Below the pieces are notes generated by a model that did not search any database, was not told the origin of the DNA, and was given only the letters and a program-made list of their open reading frames with translations. Shown here piece by piece: positions 24,901 to 36,900 of a DNA stretch of 64,000 nucleotides (position 1 is its first letter; the number at the start of each line of letters is the position of its first letter). The translations under genes and the position numbers were made by a program. Source of the DNA: Setophaga petechia (taxonomy: Eukaryota > Chordata > Aves > Passeriformes > Parulidae); the NCBI GenBank assembly GCA_024362935.1, contig JANCRA010000003.1:40795291-40859290 (forward strand). Direction: 5' to 3'.

Positions 24901-27900
24901 AGGAGAGTGTAAATACAATCAACTTTAAGAGGAAAGCTCTATAGGAGAGAGAAATGCCCCAGATCCATAACCAAGTAAGATGATACTAGTGTTTGAAATC
25001 AGAAAAAGGGGGAATGGGGAGCAACTAAAAAAACAATTGTGCAAACAACCTGTGTGGCTGGAAAGGAGGAGTACAAAGGGAAGCGCAGCAGGAAGCACCA
25101 GGATGGATAGGAGGGAGCCTTACCAGGCTGTGAGGAGCTGAGCCATGTTGAGGACACAGTTGAGGAGGGAGAAGAAGCAGGTGATGGCAGCATGCTGGTT
25201 TTGGCCGTGGTGGGTGCAGAGGACTCTGTGACTGGAGACTCCTTTGCAGCACTGGTCGTTGGGGAAGAAGCCCTGGGCCTCAGGGTTGTAGGTGTGGGCC
25301 TGGGGCTGGTGCTGGGAGCTGCTGTGGAGGAGGCTGTGGAAGTGGTGGCAGTGGATGGCAGCCGGGTGCTGAGCGGGCTGCTGGGGGCAGGTGGAGAGCT
25401 GGGATGTGGAGAGGCTGTTTCCAGAGGGGCTTCTGTGCTGCTTGGTGGGTTGGTCCCTGTGGAGACAGAGGTTCTGGAGGTGCTGCTGATGGAGGTGGTG
25501 GCTGTGATCTTCTCTGTGGTCACAGGTGGCCCGATGTGTGGCACAGTTGACTGTTCGTGGGTGAAGGCTGCTGGAAGAGAGACAGGCAGAGAGCCTTTGA
25601 GGATGAGGGCAACAAAAGTTGAAATGGAGGTGGCCAGAGGCCTCAGATTTAGGACATGAACAAAAACAGCAGGGCTGTGCTGCACTGAGTATTCCCTGGG
25701 AAAAAAGGAGGACTGAGATTGTGGGCCCTGTCTGAAGCTGTCTGGTTTCTGTCTCAGAAAGGGAGGAAATGGATAGAGTGCCTTCTAACAGGCAACATCC
25801 CACTACCAATTCCTGGGAGGGGACCCTGTGTGAATTTGCATGTGTCCCTTCAGGGAATAGGGAGAGCTTAAAGACAGTTCCCTCTGAGACTGGCAGTTCA
25901 GGCTCCATGGGAGAGAACAGTGTCCCAGAACCCTAAGTAAAGCCATGCCAGTGATACAATGCAGAAAGAAGCGGGAATGGTAAGCAAAAATTAAAACACC
26001 TCTGCAAGCAGCCTTTGCAACTGGAAACTATGAATGGAAATGGGAGGGCAGGAGGAAATAGCAGTATTGGTAAGAGGGAGCCTCACCTGGCTGTGAGGAG
26101 CTGAACCATGTTGAGGACACAGTTGAGGAGGGAGAAGAAGCAGGTGATGGCAGCATGCTGGTTTTGGCCGTGGTGGGTGCAGAGGACTCTGTGACTGGAG
26201 ACTCCTTTGCAGCACTGGTCGTTGGGGAAGAAGCCCTGGGCCTCAGGGTTGTAGGTGTGGGCCTGGGGCTGGTGCTGGGAGCTGCTGTGGAGGAGGCTGT
26301 GGAAGTGGTGGCAGTGGATGGCAGCCGGGTGCTGAGCGGGCTGCTGGGGGCAGGTGGAGAGCTGGGATGTGGAGAGGCTGTTTCCAGAGGGGCTTCTGTG
26401 CTGCTTGGCATGCTGGCTCCTGTGGAGACAGAGGTTCTGGAGGTGCTGCTGATGGAGGTGGTGGCTGTGATCTTCTCTGTGGTCACAGGTGGCCCGATGT
26501 GTGGCACAGTTGACTGTTTGTGGGTGAAGGCTGCAAGGAGGGAAGCACACACCAGTTGTGGATGAGGGCAGAAGGGGAAAGCAAAGATGGCTGGTTGAAG
26601 CTTCAGAGAGTGAGCAAAAGGAAAGACAGATCTGTACTGCAGTGACTATTCCCAAGTTTGAGGGAGGACTAGAACTGTGTCCTGTCCACAAGCTGGTCCT
26701 TACATCCCCCTTGAATGGGACAAAATGGACAGGGTGCTCACCTAGGGGCAAGATCTCTCTTCCTCTTTCTGGAAGATGGCCTTTATGAATGTTCATGTCC
26801 TTTCAAGGAACAGGAACTGTGTAAGGACTGCCCCTCCAAGACTGGCATGCGAGGCTACACGGGAGAGACCTTTTCCGGGGCCATAAAGAAGAGAATGGAC
26901 ATTCCACAGTGCTGATGCAAAAAGAAATGTGAAAGGAGAGCAAAAAATAAAACCTTGCAAGCAACCTGCTCTGCTAGAAATGAAGAGATGAAAAGGGAGA
27001 GTAGCAGGAAGCGCCAGGATGAACAGGAGGGAGCCTCACCTGGCTGTGTGGAGCTGAGCCATGTTGAGGACACAGTTGAGGAGGGAGAAGAAGCAGGTGA
27101 TGGCAGCATGCTGGTTTTGGCCGTGGTGGGTGCAGAGGACTCTGTGACTGGAGACTCCTTTGCAGCACTGGTCGTTGGGGAAGAAGCCCTGGGCCTCAGG
27201 GTTGTAGGTGTGGGCCTGGGGCTGGTGCTGGGAGCTGCTGTGGAGGAGGCTGTGGAAGTGGTGGCAGTGGATGGCAGCCGGGTGCTGAGCGGGCTGCTGG
27301 GGGCAGGTGGAGAGCTGGGATGTGGAAAAGCTGTTTCCAGAGGGGCTTCTGTGCTACTTGGCATGCTGGCTCCTGTGGAGACAGAGGTTCTGGAGGTGCT
27401 GCTGATGGAGGTGGTGGCTGTGATCTTCTCTGTGGTCACAGGTGGCCCGATGTGTGGCACAGTTGACTGTTTGTGGGTGAAGGCTGCTGGAAGAGAGACA
27501 GGCAGAGAGCTTTTGAGGATGAGGGCAACAAAAGTTGAAATGGAGGTGGCCAGAGGCCTCAGATTTAGGACATGAACAAAAACAGCAGGGCTGTGCTGCA
27601 CTGAGTATTCCCTGGGAAAAAAGGAGGACTGAGATTGTGGGCCCTGTCTGAAGCTGTCTGGTTTCTGTCTCAAAAAAGGGAGGAAATGGATAGAGTGCCT
27701 TCTAACAGGCAACATCCCACTACCAATTCTTGGGAGGGGACCCTGTCTGGATATGCATGTGTCCCTTCAGGGAATAGGGAGAGCTTAAAGACAGTTCCCT
27801 CTGAGACTGGCAGTTCAGGCTTCATGGGAGAGACCAGTGTCCCAGAACCCTAAGTAAAGCCATACATCACAGTCCCAAAGCTGAAAGAAGGTGAAAGAGT

Positions 27901-30900
27901 GAGCAAAAATTAAAACAACTCTTCAAGCAGCCTGTATGGCTGGTCAGAAATAATCAAAAATGGAATTCAGGCAGGAGCCTACCAGGCTGTGTGGAGCTGA
28001 GCCATGTTGAGGACACAGTCGAGGAGGGAGAAGAAGCAGGTGATGGCAGGGTGCTGGTTTTGGCCGTGGTGGGTGCAGAGGACTCTGTGACTGGAGACTC
28101 CTTTGCAGCACTGGTTGTTGGGGAAGAAGCCCTGGGCCTCAGGGTTGTAGGTGTGGGCCTGGGGCTGGTGCTGGGAGCTGCTGTGGAGGAGGCTGTGGAA
28201 GTGGTGGCAGTGGATGGCAGCCGGGTGCTGAGCGGGCTGCTGGGGGCAGGTGGAGAGCTGGGATGTGGAGAGGCTGTTTCCAGAGGGGCTTCTGTGGAGA
28301 AAGAGGTCTTCGAGGTGCTGCCGATGGAGGTGGTGGCTGTGGTCTTGTGTGTGGTCACAGGCGGCCCGATGTGTGGCACAGTTGACTGTTCGTGGGTGAA
28401 GGCTGCCAGGAGGGAAGCACAGGTCATTGGTATGTTGCTGGCTTATGGAAAGTTGGGTGCTGTTGACTCTTCTGTTTTGAACGTTTTTGCTCAGTTATGG
28501 GCCAGGATGGTAGGCCTGGTTCCCACTAGATGTGGTTGGTTTTGGATTTTTTTTTTTCAGTTAATAAAGGTGTCCATTATCCTAAATAGAGATAAATGTG
28601 TCCACTATTCTAAATAGAGATTGTGTCCATCCTCTCCTGCTTCTCTTTCATAAGCACTTGCTGTTGACTATTTTGAAGGTTGACTTCTAGCAAGTTATCT
28701 CATCTCCTTCTTCCTCGAACAGCTGAGTGGGGAAGAGGTATCACTTGTTTACATGTAGTTTAAAACTGGCTTGCTGCAGACTTCTCTGGGAGGGATCTGT
28801 GGGAGGGCCATAGCTAGTGAAGGGATATGGATGCATTGGCCAGGGATGACTCTTATCTCTTCCATGACCAGAGCACTCACCTGGTACTACTTTAGTAGTT
28901 GGTGTCTTAGCTCTGGTTGGCTCCCTTGCTACAAAGAAAGGGATGAGAGAAAAGAATGATTGAGTCTTGGGAAGGTTTCTAGGCAAAGCATGTTGTGGCA
29001 TCTCCCCATAGGAGGATCAGTACTAAGACAAATCTGGCACGTGGGTCTAAGTAAAAGAACTTTAGCCTGGAGTTGAGTGTACACTTTCTTGCCCACCCTC
29101 CACTGGTGACTCTTGCACTCAGGGTCAGCATTGGTCCACGAGGTCATATTTGTTGAATGGCACTTTTCATGGATGTACCAGGGCCTAGGCATCCTTTGGC
29201 TGGAGATGATGCCTTGGGTTATGCCTCTCACTCAAAACTGTCCTGAGCTATAAACTGGAGATGTGTTTCCAGTTTCCCTGCCTTTTGTTCACCCCTGCCC
29301 CACTGTGCATTCTCAGGGCAGCACTGTAAGAAGAGAGAGGTATTTTAGCTTGTATCTGATTGGTAGCTGTAGGGCAGGAACTCATGGATGCCTGAACCCT
29401 CAATAGAGGCCTGTGCCGCAGAGCCAACGCCCTGAAGTTGCAGGGAGAAGGATACAGTCAGGGTCATGTGTGGGTCAGGCCCAGCACCTGCTGATGTCCT
29501 GTGGCAATAGCAGGGGCAATTGAGAATGAGTACCAAAACTGAAGCCTTTGTGGGACATGCTGCTTTGAAGAGAAGAGTGGGAGCTGGAAGAAGCAGGCAG
29601 AGCAGCAAGAAGGGCAGGAGGGAGCCTTACCAGGATATGATGTTCCCAACTGAGTTGAGGAGAGGGAAGAAGCAGATGAGGCTGAAGTGACAGGCAAAGA
29701 GCTGGAGCTTGGAAATGTCTTTGTCTGCAGAACTTCTGGGCTGGTGGCAGGGCTGGTCTCTCTTGGGACAGAGGTGCTGCTGGTGGATGTGGCAGGGGTG
29801 GTCTGTGTCTGTGTCATGAGGTGCTGCACAGGCTGTGTCAAGGTTGTTCTTAAGTGGGTGACAACTGCAGAGAGAAAACCACAAGTTGATTGAGGGTGGG
29901 TCTGACAATTTGACATTCCCTGCCTTTTTCTGAAGTTCCTGAGGAAAGAAGAGCCTTGTTGGATGCACGTGTTTCCCCTCCCAAGTATTCCAAACTGGGC
30001 AAGACCATCATCTGGAAAAGCTGAGATAAGTGAAGCAGAGTCTTAGGCCAAGGGCATCTCTCTAGTCCCTTTTACTCACCTTCTGGGTAGTGCAGAGTGG
30101 TTGCTTCGGTTCCCTCACTCTCTGTAGCAAAAGAATGAATATTAGTAATGGTTGGGAGCTGGTAAGGTTCTTAGAGGAAGCTGTAATTGCTTGCACAAGA
30201 AGACCAATATTTTTGCACCCCAACAGTACTTTGTGGGAGAAACCTGGATTTGGGAAAGAGTGTACAGATGCCCTCCCACTACAGTAGACTTCCCACCACA
30301 CACTGTCCCAGCCTGTCAGTTGCTAATGTAGCAATTCATGTTGTCAAACAGCCTCAGAGGACACTGTCCTTGTTTGTATATTGAGTGACAGACATTCAAA
30401 AAGGTTAATATTTTGGGGGGGAGTATTTCTTACTATGAAATATATGGGGGTAGGGGGAATATATAATCGGTGGTCTGTGAGTTTTCAAGAACTTGCTTTG
30501 AGGCATAGAGAGATTTTGTCTAAATTTGGAGGAACTGTTGGAAGAGAAATTTTAGCTATAACATCATATTTGGAGGTCAGATGCTTGCTCCACTGGCAAG
30601 ATAAATTCCCATTTTAATCACATTTCTTGTCCATGTCCTTTCCTTTCTTTTAAGCAATGTTAAGACCACTAGTAAGAATGCTTGGCTTTTTTTATAATGA
30701 GTATATTGACATATGACTTGTGAGTGATGGCTTCACCTGACAGATGTAAGAAAGTGCTATTTACCTGCTGTTGTTAGTTTAAGCTGGCTGAAAGTTGTGC
30801 TCTGAGTTGTGGTTTGAGTAGGTATTGAGGAGGTTGCCGTTTCCCTTTTGGTGGTGGTCTTGAAGGGTGGTGAGGTGACCCCTCCTTGTTCTGTTTCAGT

Positions 30901-33900
30901 TGAAGTAGCAGTTGATGAGGCAGAAGGTGATGAGGGAACAGACTTTGGTGTAGTGGCCATGGTTCTTTTCATTGAGGTAGTTATGGAAGGGGTAGTTACG
31001 GTTGTAGTCATGTTTGGTGTGGTAAAAATTGATGTTGTATGTTCTTTTGTAGTAAAGGTAAAAATAAAATGTGAGTAACTAATTAATAGAAAAATTAAAA
31101 CCAGATAAATTATAAAGATATTAATATTTTAGAGATAATTCTTTATTTTTCAAATATTTTCAGTATGACGGTTGTATTCATGTTCTCATAAGCTTACCAA
31201 ATATTTCTGAGCTTATACTTGTTTTCAATTGTCTCATGTCTGTCTCTGTTCTAATTTTCTGTATTAGATTTGTTTAATATAGAAGTAGTTACCTTTGTTT
31301 TCACTTTGGCTAAAGTCCATATGGGCTTTGTCCATTGGCTTTTATTATGCTCCAAATCAGCCACACTTGCAGCTTTATGCAATTTGTATTGAAAAGCTAA
31401 ATAACATCATACTACAGATTCCCCTTGCCTCAGTGCACAAATCATCTGTCACAATGTCAGCTTTTGTGTGTTTTGACTCCTTTTGGGAGTTTTTACCTCT
31501 GCTTTCCCTGACAGCCATGGTCCAAGATGGTTTATTGGCTGAAGTGCATGTTGGTATGAAGCTAAAGGAGGCCCCACAAGCCACAGAATCAGAAAGTAAT
31601 TTATGCTGGCAGAATCATCCTCCAGAGAACAGGACTTTAGAAGCCTGGACAAAGAAGCCTGGACACTGATACCTGTGTGACTCTGCTTTGGGGCTTGCTT
31701 ACATTATTTAGGGTCAGTAGATTGGGTGCTCCTTGAACTTCATAAATGAACCAGTGGAAAAGAGGCTGAAGCTGAGCTAATAAATCCAACTGCAGCTGGG
31801 CTTGCTCACTGCTTATAGAACTTCTAATTGTCTTTTTCAGAAGACTACTCAGTTTTTGGTTGCATTTTTAACCTAATCCCTATATCCTATATCTTTTTAT
31901 GCACTTTCAATCTACACTTCCGAACATTTCTGGTTTACAAACTCCTTTCTGGAAGCCTGCTTTGCACGCTTGCATGATTTGGAGTCTAATGCTTGGATGT
32001 TGTGTGAATTTGAAATGCATTCCTAGGAATGGTATCTCAACAATGTACAGAGGTTTAGAACAAGCTTATAATAATTTATTTTAGACAATAACACTAAGAA
32101 CCTACCAGTAGTTGACTTTATTGTGACAAGAGGTTGTGAAGGTGAAGTTCTTGGAACTGTAATTTTGGCAGTTATTGTTGGATTTGTAGTCTCAGGTGAT
32201 ACAGTTGTTGCAGAAGAAGTACTAGGTACTGTTGGAAGTGTGCTTGTGGTAGAGCTTCCTGTTACTTTAGGCTGCACTGTTGTTACTAAGAGAAAAAAAA
32301 ATCAAAATTAAAAGATGAGAAATAGTCCTTAATAATCTATTGATAACATATGTATATTAATGGAATTTTTCTAAAGTAAAACAAGTATTTTTATAGCTAT
32401 CAGCAGTTGCTACTATTAAAACCCATTACCTTTTAAATTAAACCTTGAAGAGCTGTTATCCATTTCTTCCTTTGCTATTATGTGCAGTGAATACATTAAA
32501 CACATATTCTTGGAAATGCTTTATCCCTTTTTTTTAACTTTAAAGTGAATCTGGCATAAACCCTTGTTCCTATCAGCAGAGATGGAACAATATTCCAATC
32601 CTACATCAAATAGTATCCATAATTTTATTATTCACACAACCCACAGTATAAAGTTTTCCAATACCATCTGTCTTCAGGGAAATTAATGGAATTTCTAACA
32701 AATTTAAGATCAAGATCTGTAGATTCCTTTCCTGTATCAGGCTATAGGGATTTGGTATAGTCAGTCACACATTTCCATAAAGACTTTCTTCAATTGTTGA
32801 AGTGTTATATGGCTAGTCCCTGGTAAGATTTGGCATAAATTTATGTGAGATCCTTTTCAGCATAGAATGACTTGGGTTGGCTTAGACCATTAAAGATAAT
32901 CTAATCCACTCGCTCTGCAATGAGCAGAGATGTCTTCAACTAGATCAAGTTGCTCAAATGCCTCTCTAGCCTTAATTGAATGCTTCCAGGTAAGGGGATT
33001 CAACAGTCTCTCTGGGCAACACCTTCCAGTGTTTTACCAGCCTCATCATAAACAATTTCTTCCTTATATCTAGTCTGAATTTTCTCTCTTCTGATTTAAA
33101 ACCATTACCCCTTGTCCCATCAGAAAAGGCCCTACTTAAAAAGTCTGTCTCCATCTTTCTTATAAGCCCGATTCTAGTATTGAAAAGCCGCAAAGAGATC
33201 TCCATGGACCTTTCTCCACCCCACGCTGAACAACCCCAAATCTCAGCCTTTTCTCACAGGAGAGGTGTTCCAGCCCTCTGGTCATTTTTATGGCCCTCCT
33301 CTGTCTTTCTTGAATTAAAGACTGGACAGAGCATTCCAGGTGGGCTTTCATCAGAGCAGAGGGGCACAGTGCCCTCTCTTGCCCTGCTGGCTATGCAGCC
33401 TTTGATGCTGGCCAGGATATTATGGTACAAGGACATTTTTCAACATTTCACCTTATGCATGTGAAACTGATAATGCAGCTATATCACACAAGAAAGAAAA
33501 TTATTGATTTCATAAACACTTATCAGGACATAATATCAGTGTGTAACTTACACAATTGGTCAACTGTGTAAACTAACCTGGTGAAGGTGAAGAAGGCTCC
33601 GGTGTGGTGGTAACGTTTACTTGTCCTGTTACATAAAGGCAAAAAGAGGTTATATTTGGGAATAAAAACATATTAAAATATCCCAGATAAGGTACATCTC
33701 ATTGGATTGGATTCCAAGAACTGTGCTAATCACTGAGCTATTCCTCAAAGTATTTAATCTTACATATTTCAGTGGTCAAAATCACATCAAAGAATTTAAT
33801 TACAAAGAAATCAATACATCTCATTGTTATAATGGACACTAGTAAGTTTTTCCAATCTTTGTTATGACTTTTATGGCTAAGGGCACCTCAGTTTTCAGGG

Positions 33901-36900
33901 ATAGTGGAACATAGTTTTGTATGTAAGGGAGATCACTAGCTGAGATCCTGGTTACCCAAGACAGAATTTTGTTCTTAAGGCTTTTTTTTACATGGGCATG
34001 AAAATTCAAACTGTCCAGCTAGAGTCTATCCAAAACCTGATTTATTAAGATAGGTTTTCATGGAAATAAGACATATGGTAATAAACCCCAAGTTAATTAA
34101 AAAAAAATCTAGAAAGATATTTATTGAGTCCAGTAACTAAATCTGCTCTTCTGCTACACATTTCCCTTTCTTTCCTGTGAAATCTGTTGAATACCTCTGA
34201 GACTCGCAGCTCTGCTGGGCCTGTGACTCACACAGATTAGAACACCAATACCGTATTTTACAAGCAGTATAGAAATGAGTTTGTTTTGAAAGGAAGTTGT
34301 GTTAAGATGGACATGCATTTATGGAGAGATACTAGAAAAATATATTCTCTGAGTCTGCAGAAGTTGTAGTATGGTTTTCAAGTTACTGTGGACAAAGAAA
34401 TGCTGCTTACCACATGGCATGCACCTTTCTTCTTCATGGTCAAAGTATTCATCATGAGAGCAGTTGTAACAGCCTGAAGAAAGGGGAAGAGAAGTTTGTT
34501 TTACATTTCTCAGAGAAAGGCATTTAATTTACACTATTTATAATTGAATATATTATATATCTGTTATTAAAAAATAGCATCAAGTTCAACATCAACTATT
34601 CAGGTAAGTATTTCCAATGTTATCCTCAGATGGAGGTTTTGTCTATGTAGGAATTTGTTTAGTTTCTGCAGCTATATCCATTTGTTTAATAAAAATACTA
34701 ATTTCTCTCTCCACATTTTCTTTCCTAAGTGCAGTGCATTCTTTTGATTTGGTGCAAGTCAGAATTTCTCTTCCAGACAGGCTGAGCTTGATATAAAGCT
34801 AAATTTAGTTCATCTACTGAGTTGATTATGTATTTAAAACACTGCTAGTAGAGGGAAACATCAGTAAAACTTCTTCAAAAATAACATCAATTAGATTATC
34901 ATTATTTAACTGTGACATGACTGATAAAAAAAAAACCCAACAGCACTGAAACAATTATGTTACTGTTTCCTGGTTTACAGTAGTAGAGATTATTACCTTC
35001 AATATTGACATATTTGTAGTTTTGATTTGGACAGTTACAAGGCCTGTAGTGCCAGGTACATTTGTCATCGTTGTAGCCACGGGAAAAAGCATCATCAATT
35101 CCTTTTCTTTTATGAGAATTGTAATACTCACAATAGACAGCTAAAGAAAGGACAAGCAAGAGAGAAGATATTTGTTTTTCAAATTAATGACATGATACTT
35201 CCAAAGTACTAGAAGGAAGACAAAATCAATTAACAGTTGGAATAAAAAAACCTTCACTGCAGTGATTAGCTTCTGATGTAAATATGTATTTTAACTCAAA
35301 GAAGTCAGGTTCTTTTTTGCAAGTACAGTATGATGACATTTCCACAACTTTTCATACACAATATATTGAAATGTTGAAAGAAATCATCAAAGATGACAAC
35401 TCTAACATTGATTTATAGCATGTTCATCCTCTTTTTTCCTTTGTATTTGCTGTTTTGGATGATGTCATTTTCCTGTTTTACAGTGTTCCAGCCAACACAG
35501 CTGTCTACATTTCCTTGAAATCCACACAGAAATTGATTTCACCATAGCTCAAATGAAACATATTTTTTTACAATTCCATGCTTTCTCTGCTGGCAAACTC
35601 ACAGTGCACTATACACTGATAGCAGAAGAAACAATCTGCTTTCTGTGAGCACATTATTTTCTCTCTCATTATTCCATGGTAAAAAGAATTAAAATATTTT
35701 GGTAAAGTAGAGATTTCAAAACCCAGGTGACTGAGGTTAACTCTTTGCCCACGGACAAAATGCAAACTTGGAGGTAGTTATTACTAAGTTTCCCATGTTG
35801 CCAAATGAATATACTGACAATAAAAATGTCTTAAACCTGTTTAAGGAGAGCTTAAGGAAACTCACGACAGAACTCAGGTGTCCTCCAGTCAATGCAGATG
35901 CCCTTTTCCAAGCATGCCATGGCATAGACTGCGATGGCGTCACACATGCACTGGCAGTCCCCTCCAATGTCACACCCACAGGAGTCTCGGACACAGGCCT
36001 CGTAGTACGGCATCCGATTCACCTGCGTGGCAAAAGGAAGGGATTCATTTTCCAAGATTATTTTGTGCCTATTACACTCTATGTATATGCATAGCCCCTG
36101 CAGCATTAGCCACATTTCTCACTGGTTTTCACCACCTGAAAATGCATTGATCAATATCAGGCATCACCAACAGACTGACTAATTCCCGATTCTTAAGTCT
36201 TCATTCTTTTTTTGCTCTTGTAGTTTTAGCTAATCAGTTAATGGCATACATAGCATTTGTGTCCACAAAAGGGCTGGTAAAGTGGAAATTAAAAAAACTA
36301 AAAAGAAAATTAACATAAATGTGAGCCATAAGCATTTTTAGGTGTATTTTGTTGAAACAAAATAGAAACAGAAAATCGCCTGTTGGAGCGTGAGCATTTG
36401 GAAGAATACAGATTATGCCTATAAATAAAAAAAAGAGCTAATAAATTCTTACCTTATTGTGACAGGCAGAAAAAACATGGCTGTTGATGATGGAACATGT
36501 CTTTTCTGCCCATGCTTTACGATAAGGGTTCTTGCTACAGGGGTCCACTACAAAGTACACATCCCCACAGAGAGGATTCTCTTTCCAAGAGTTGACAAAT
36601 TCCAGCTCGTTTGATGCCACGTACTTGCTTCGAGTTTCAAAGTCATCCTTCATGTTGCCATTATAGTTACCACACAAACCACAGATGGTTTCCTAGATTC
36701 AATGAAAGCACCAATATCAATTCAGCAAGTTACAGTTCTCACCTTTCCTTTTGGTCACTGACTGTTTCCTGTGCTTTAGGAGTGAATGTCATCTACAAAT
36801 ACTCTCTCATAACATACTTGTGCATGAGTTTCTCCTCTAAACTATAAACTGCCACCAAATTCAAACATGCATTTACATAAATTACAAACACTTAGCTCAA

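Larger units (their letters stand above)
20300..28420 (-). repeat. MUC6: Tandem array of nine exon-plus-intron PTS units
   Basis: Successive donor sites at 20413, 21352, 22281, 23243, 24194, 25124, 26087, 27040 and 27983 give periods of 929-963 bp. Each unit holds one phase 1-1 exon of 444 or 420 nt plus an intron of about 0.5 kb. Exons are nearly identical, while introns fall into a few types. The units encode about 1,310 residues of mucin domain in total. Confidence 0.95.

Noticed and set aside
20409..26796. Minus-strand frames rich in His/Gln/Cys over the same exons (about 240-260 codons)
   Set aside because: They run in another frame through exon and intron and miss the consistent phase 1 chain.
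20300..28420. CRISPR-like or satellite interpretation of the 945-bp repeats
   Set aside because: Units are long, contain spliced coding exons with constant phase, and sit within a vertebrate mucin gene.
20481..28617. Long plus-strand open frames (up to 208 codons, Val/Glu/Gly-rich) repeated across the array
   Set aside because: They are the antisense of the Thr/Ser/Pro codons of the mucin exons, recur with each unit, and lack start context, splice logic or known domains.
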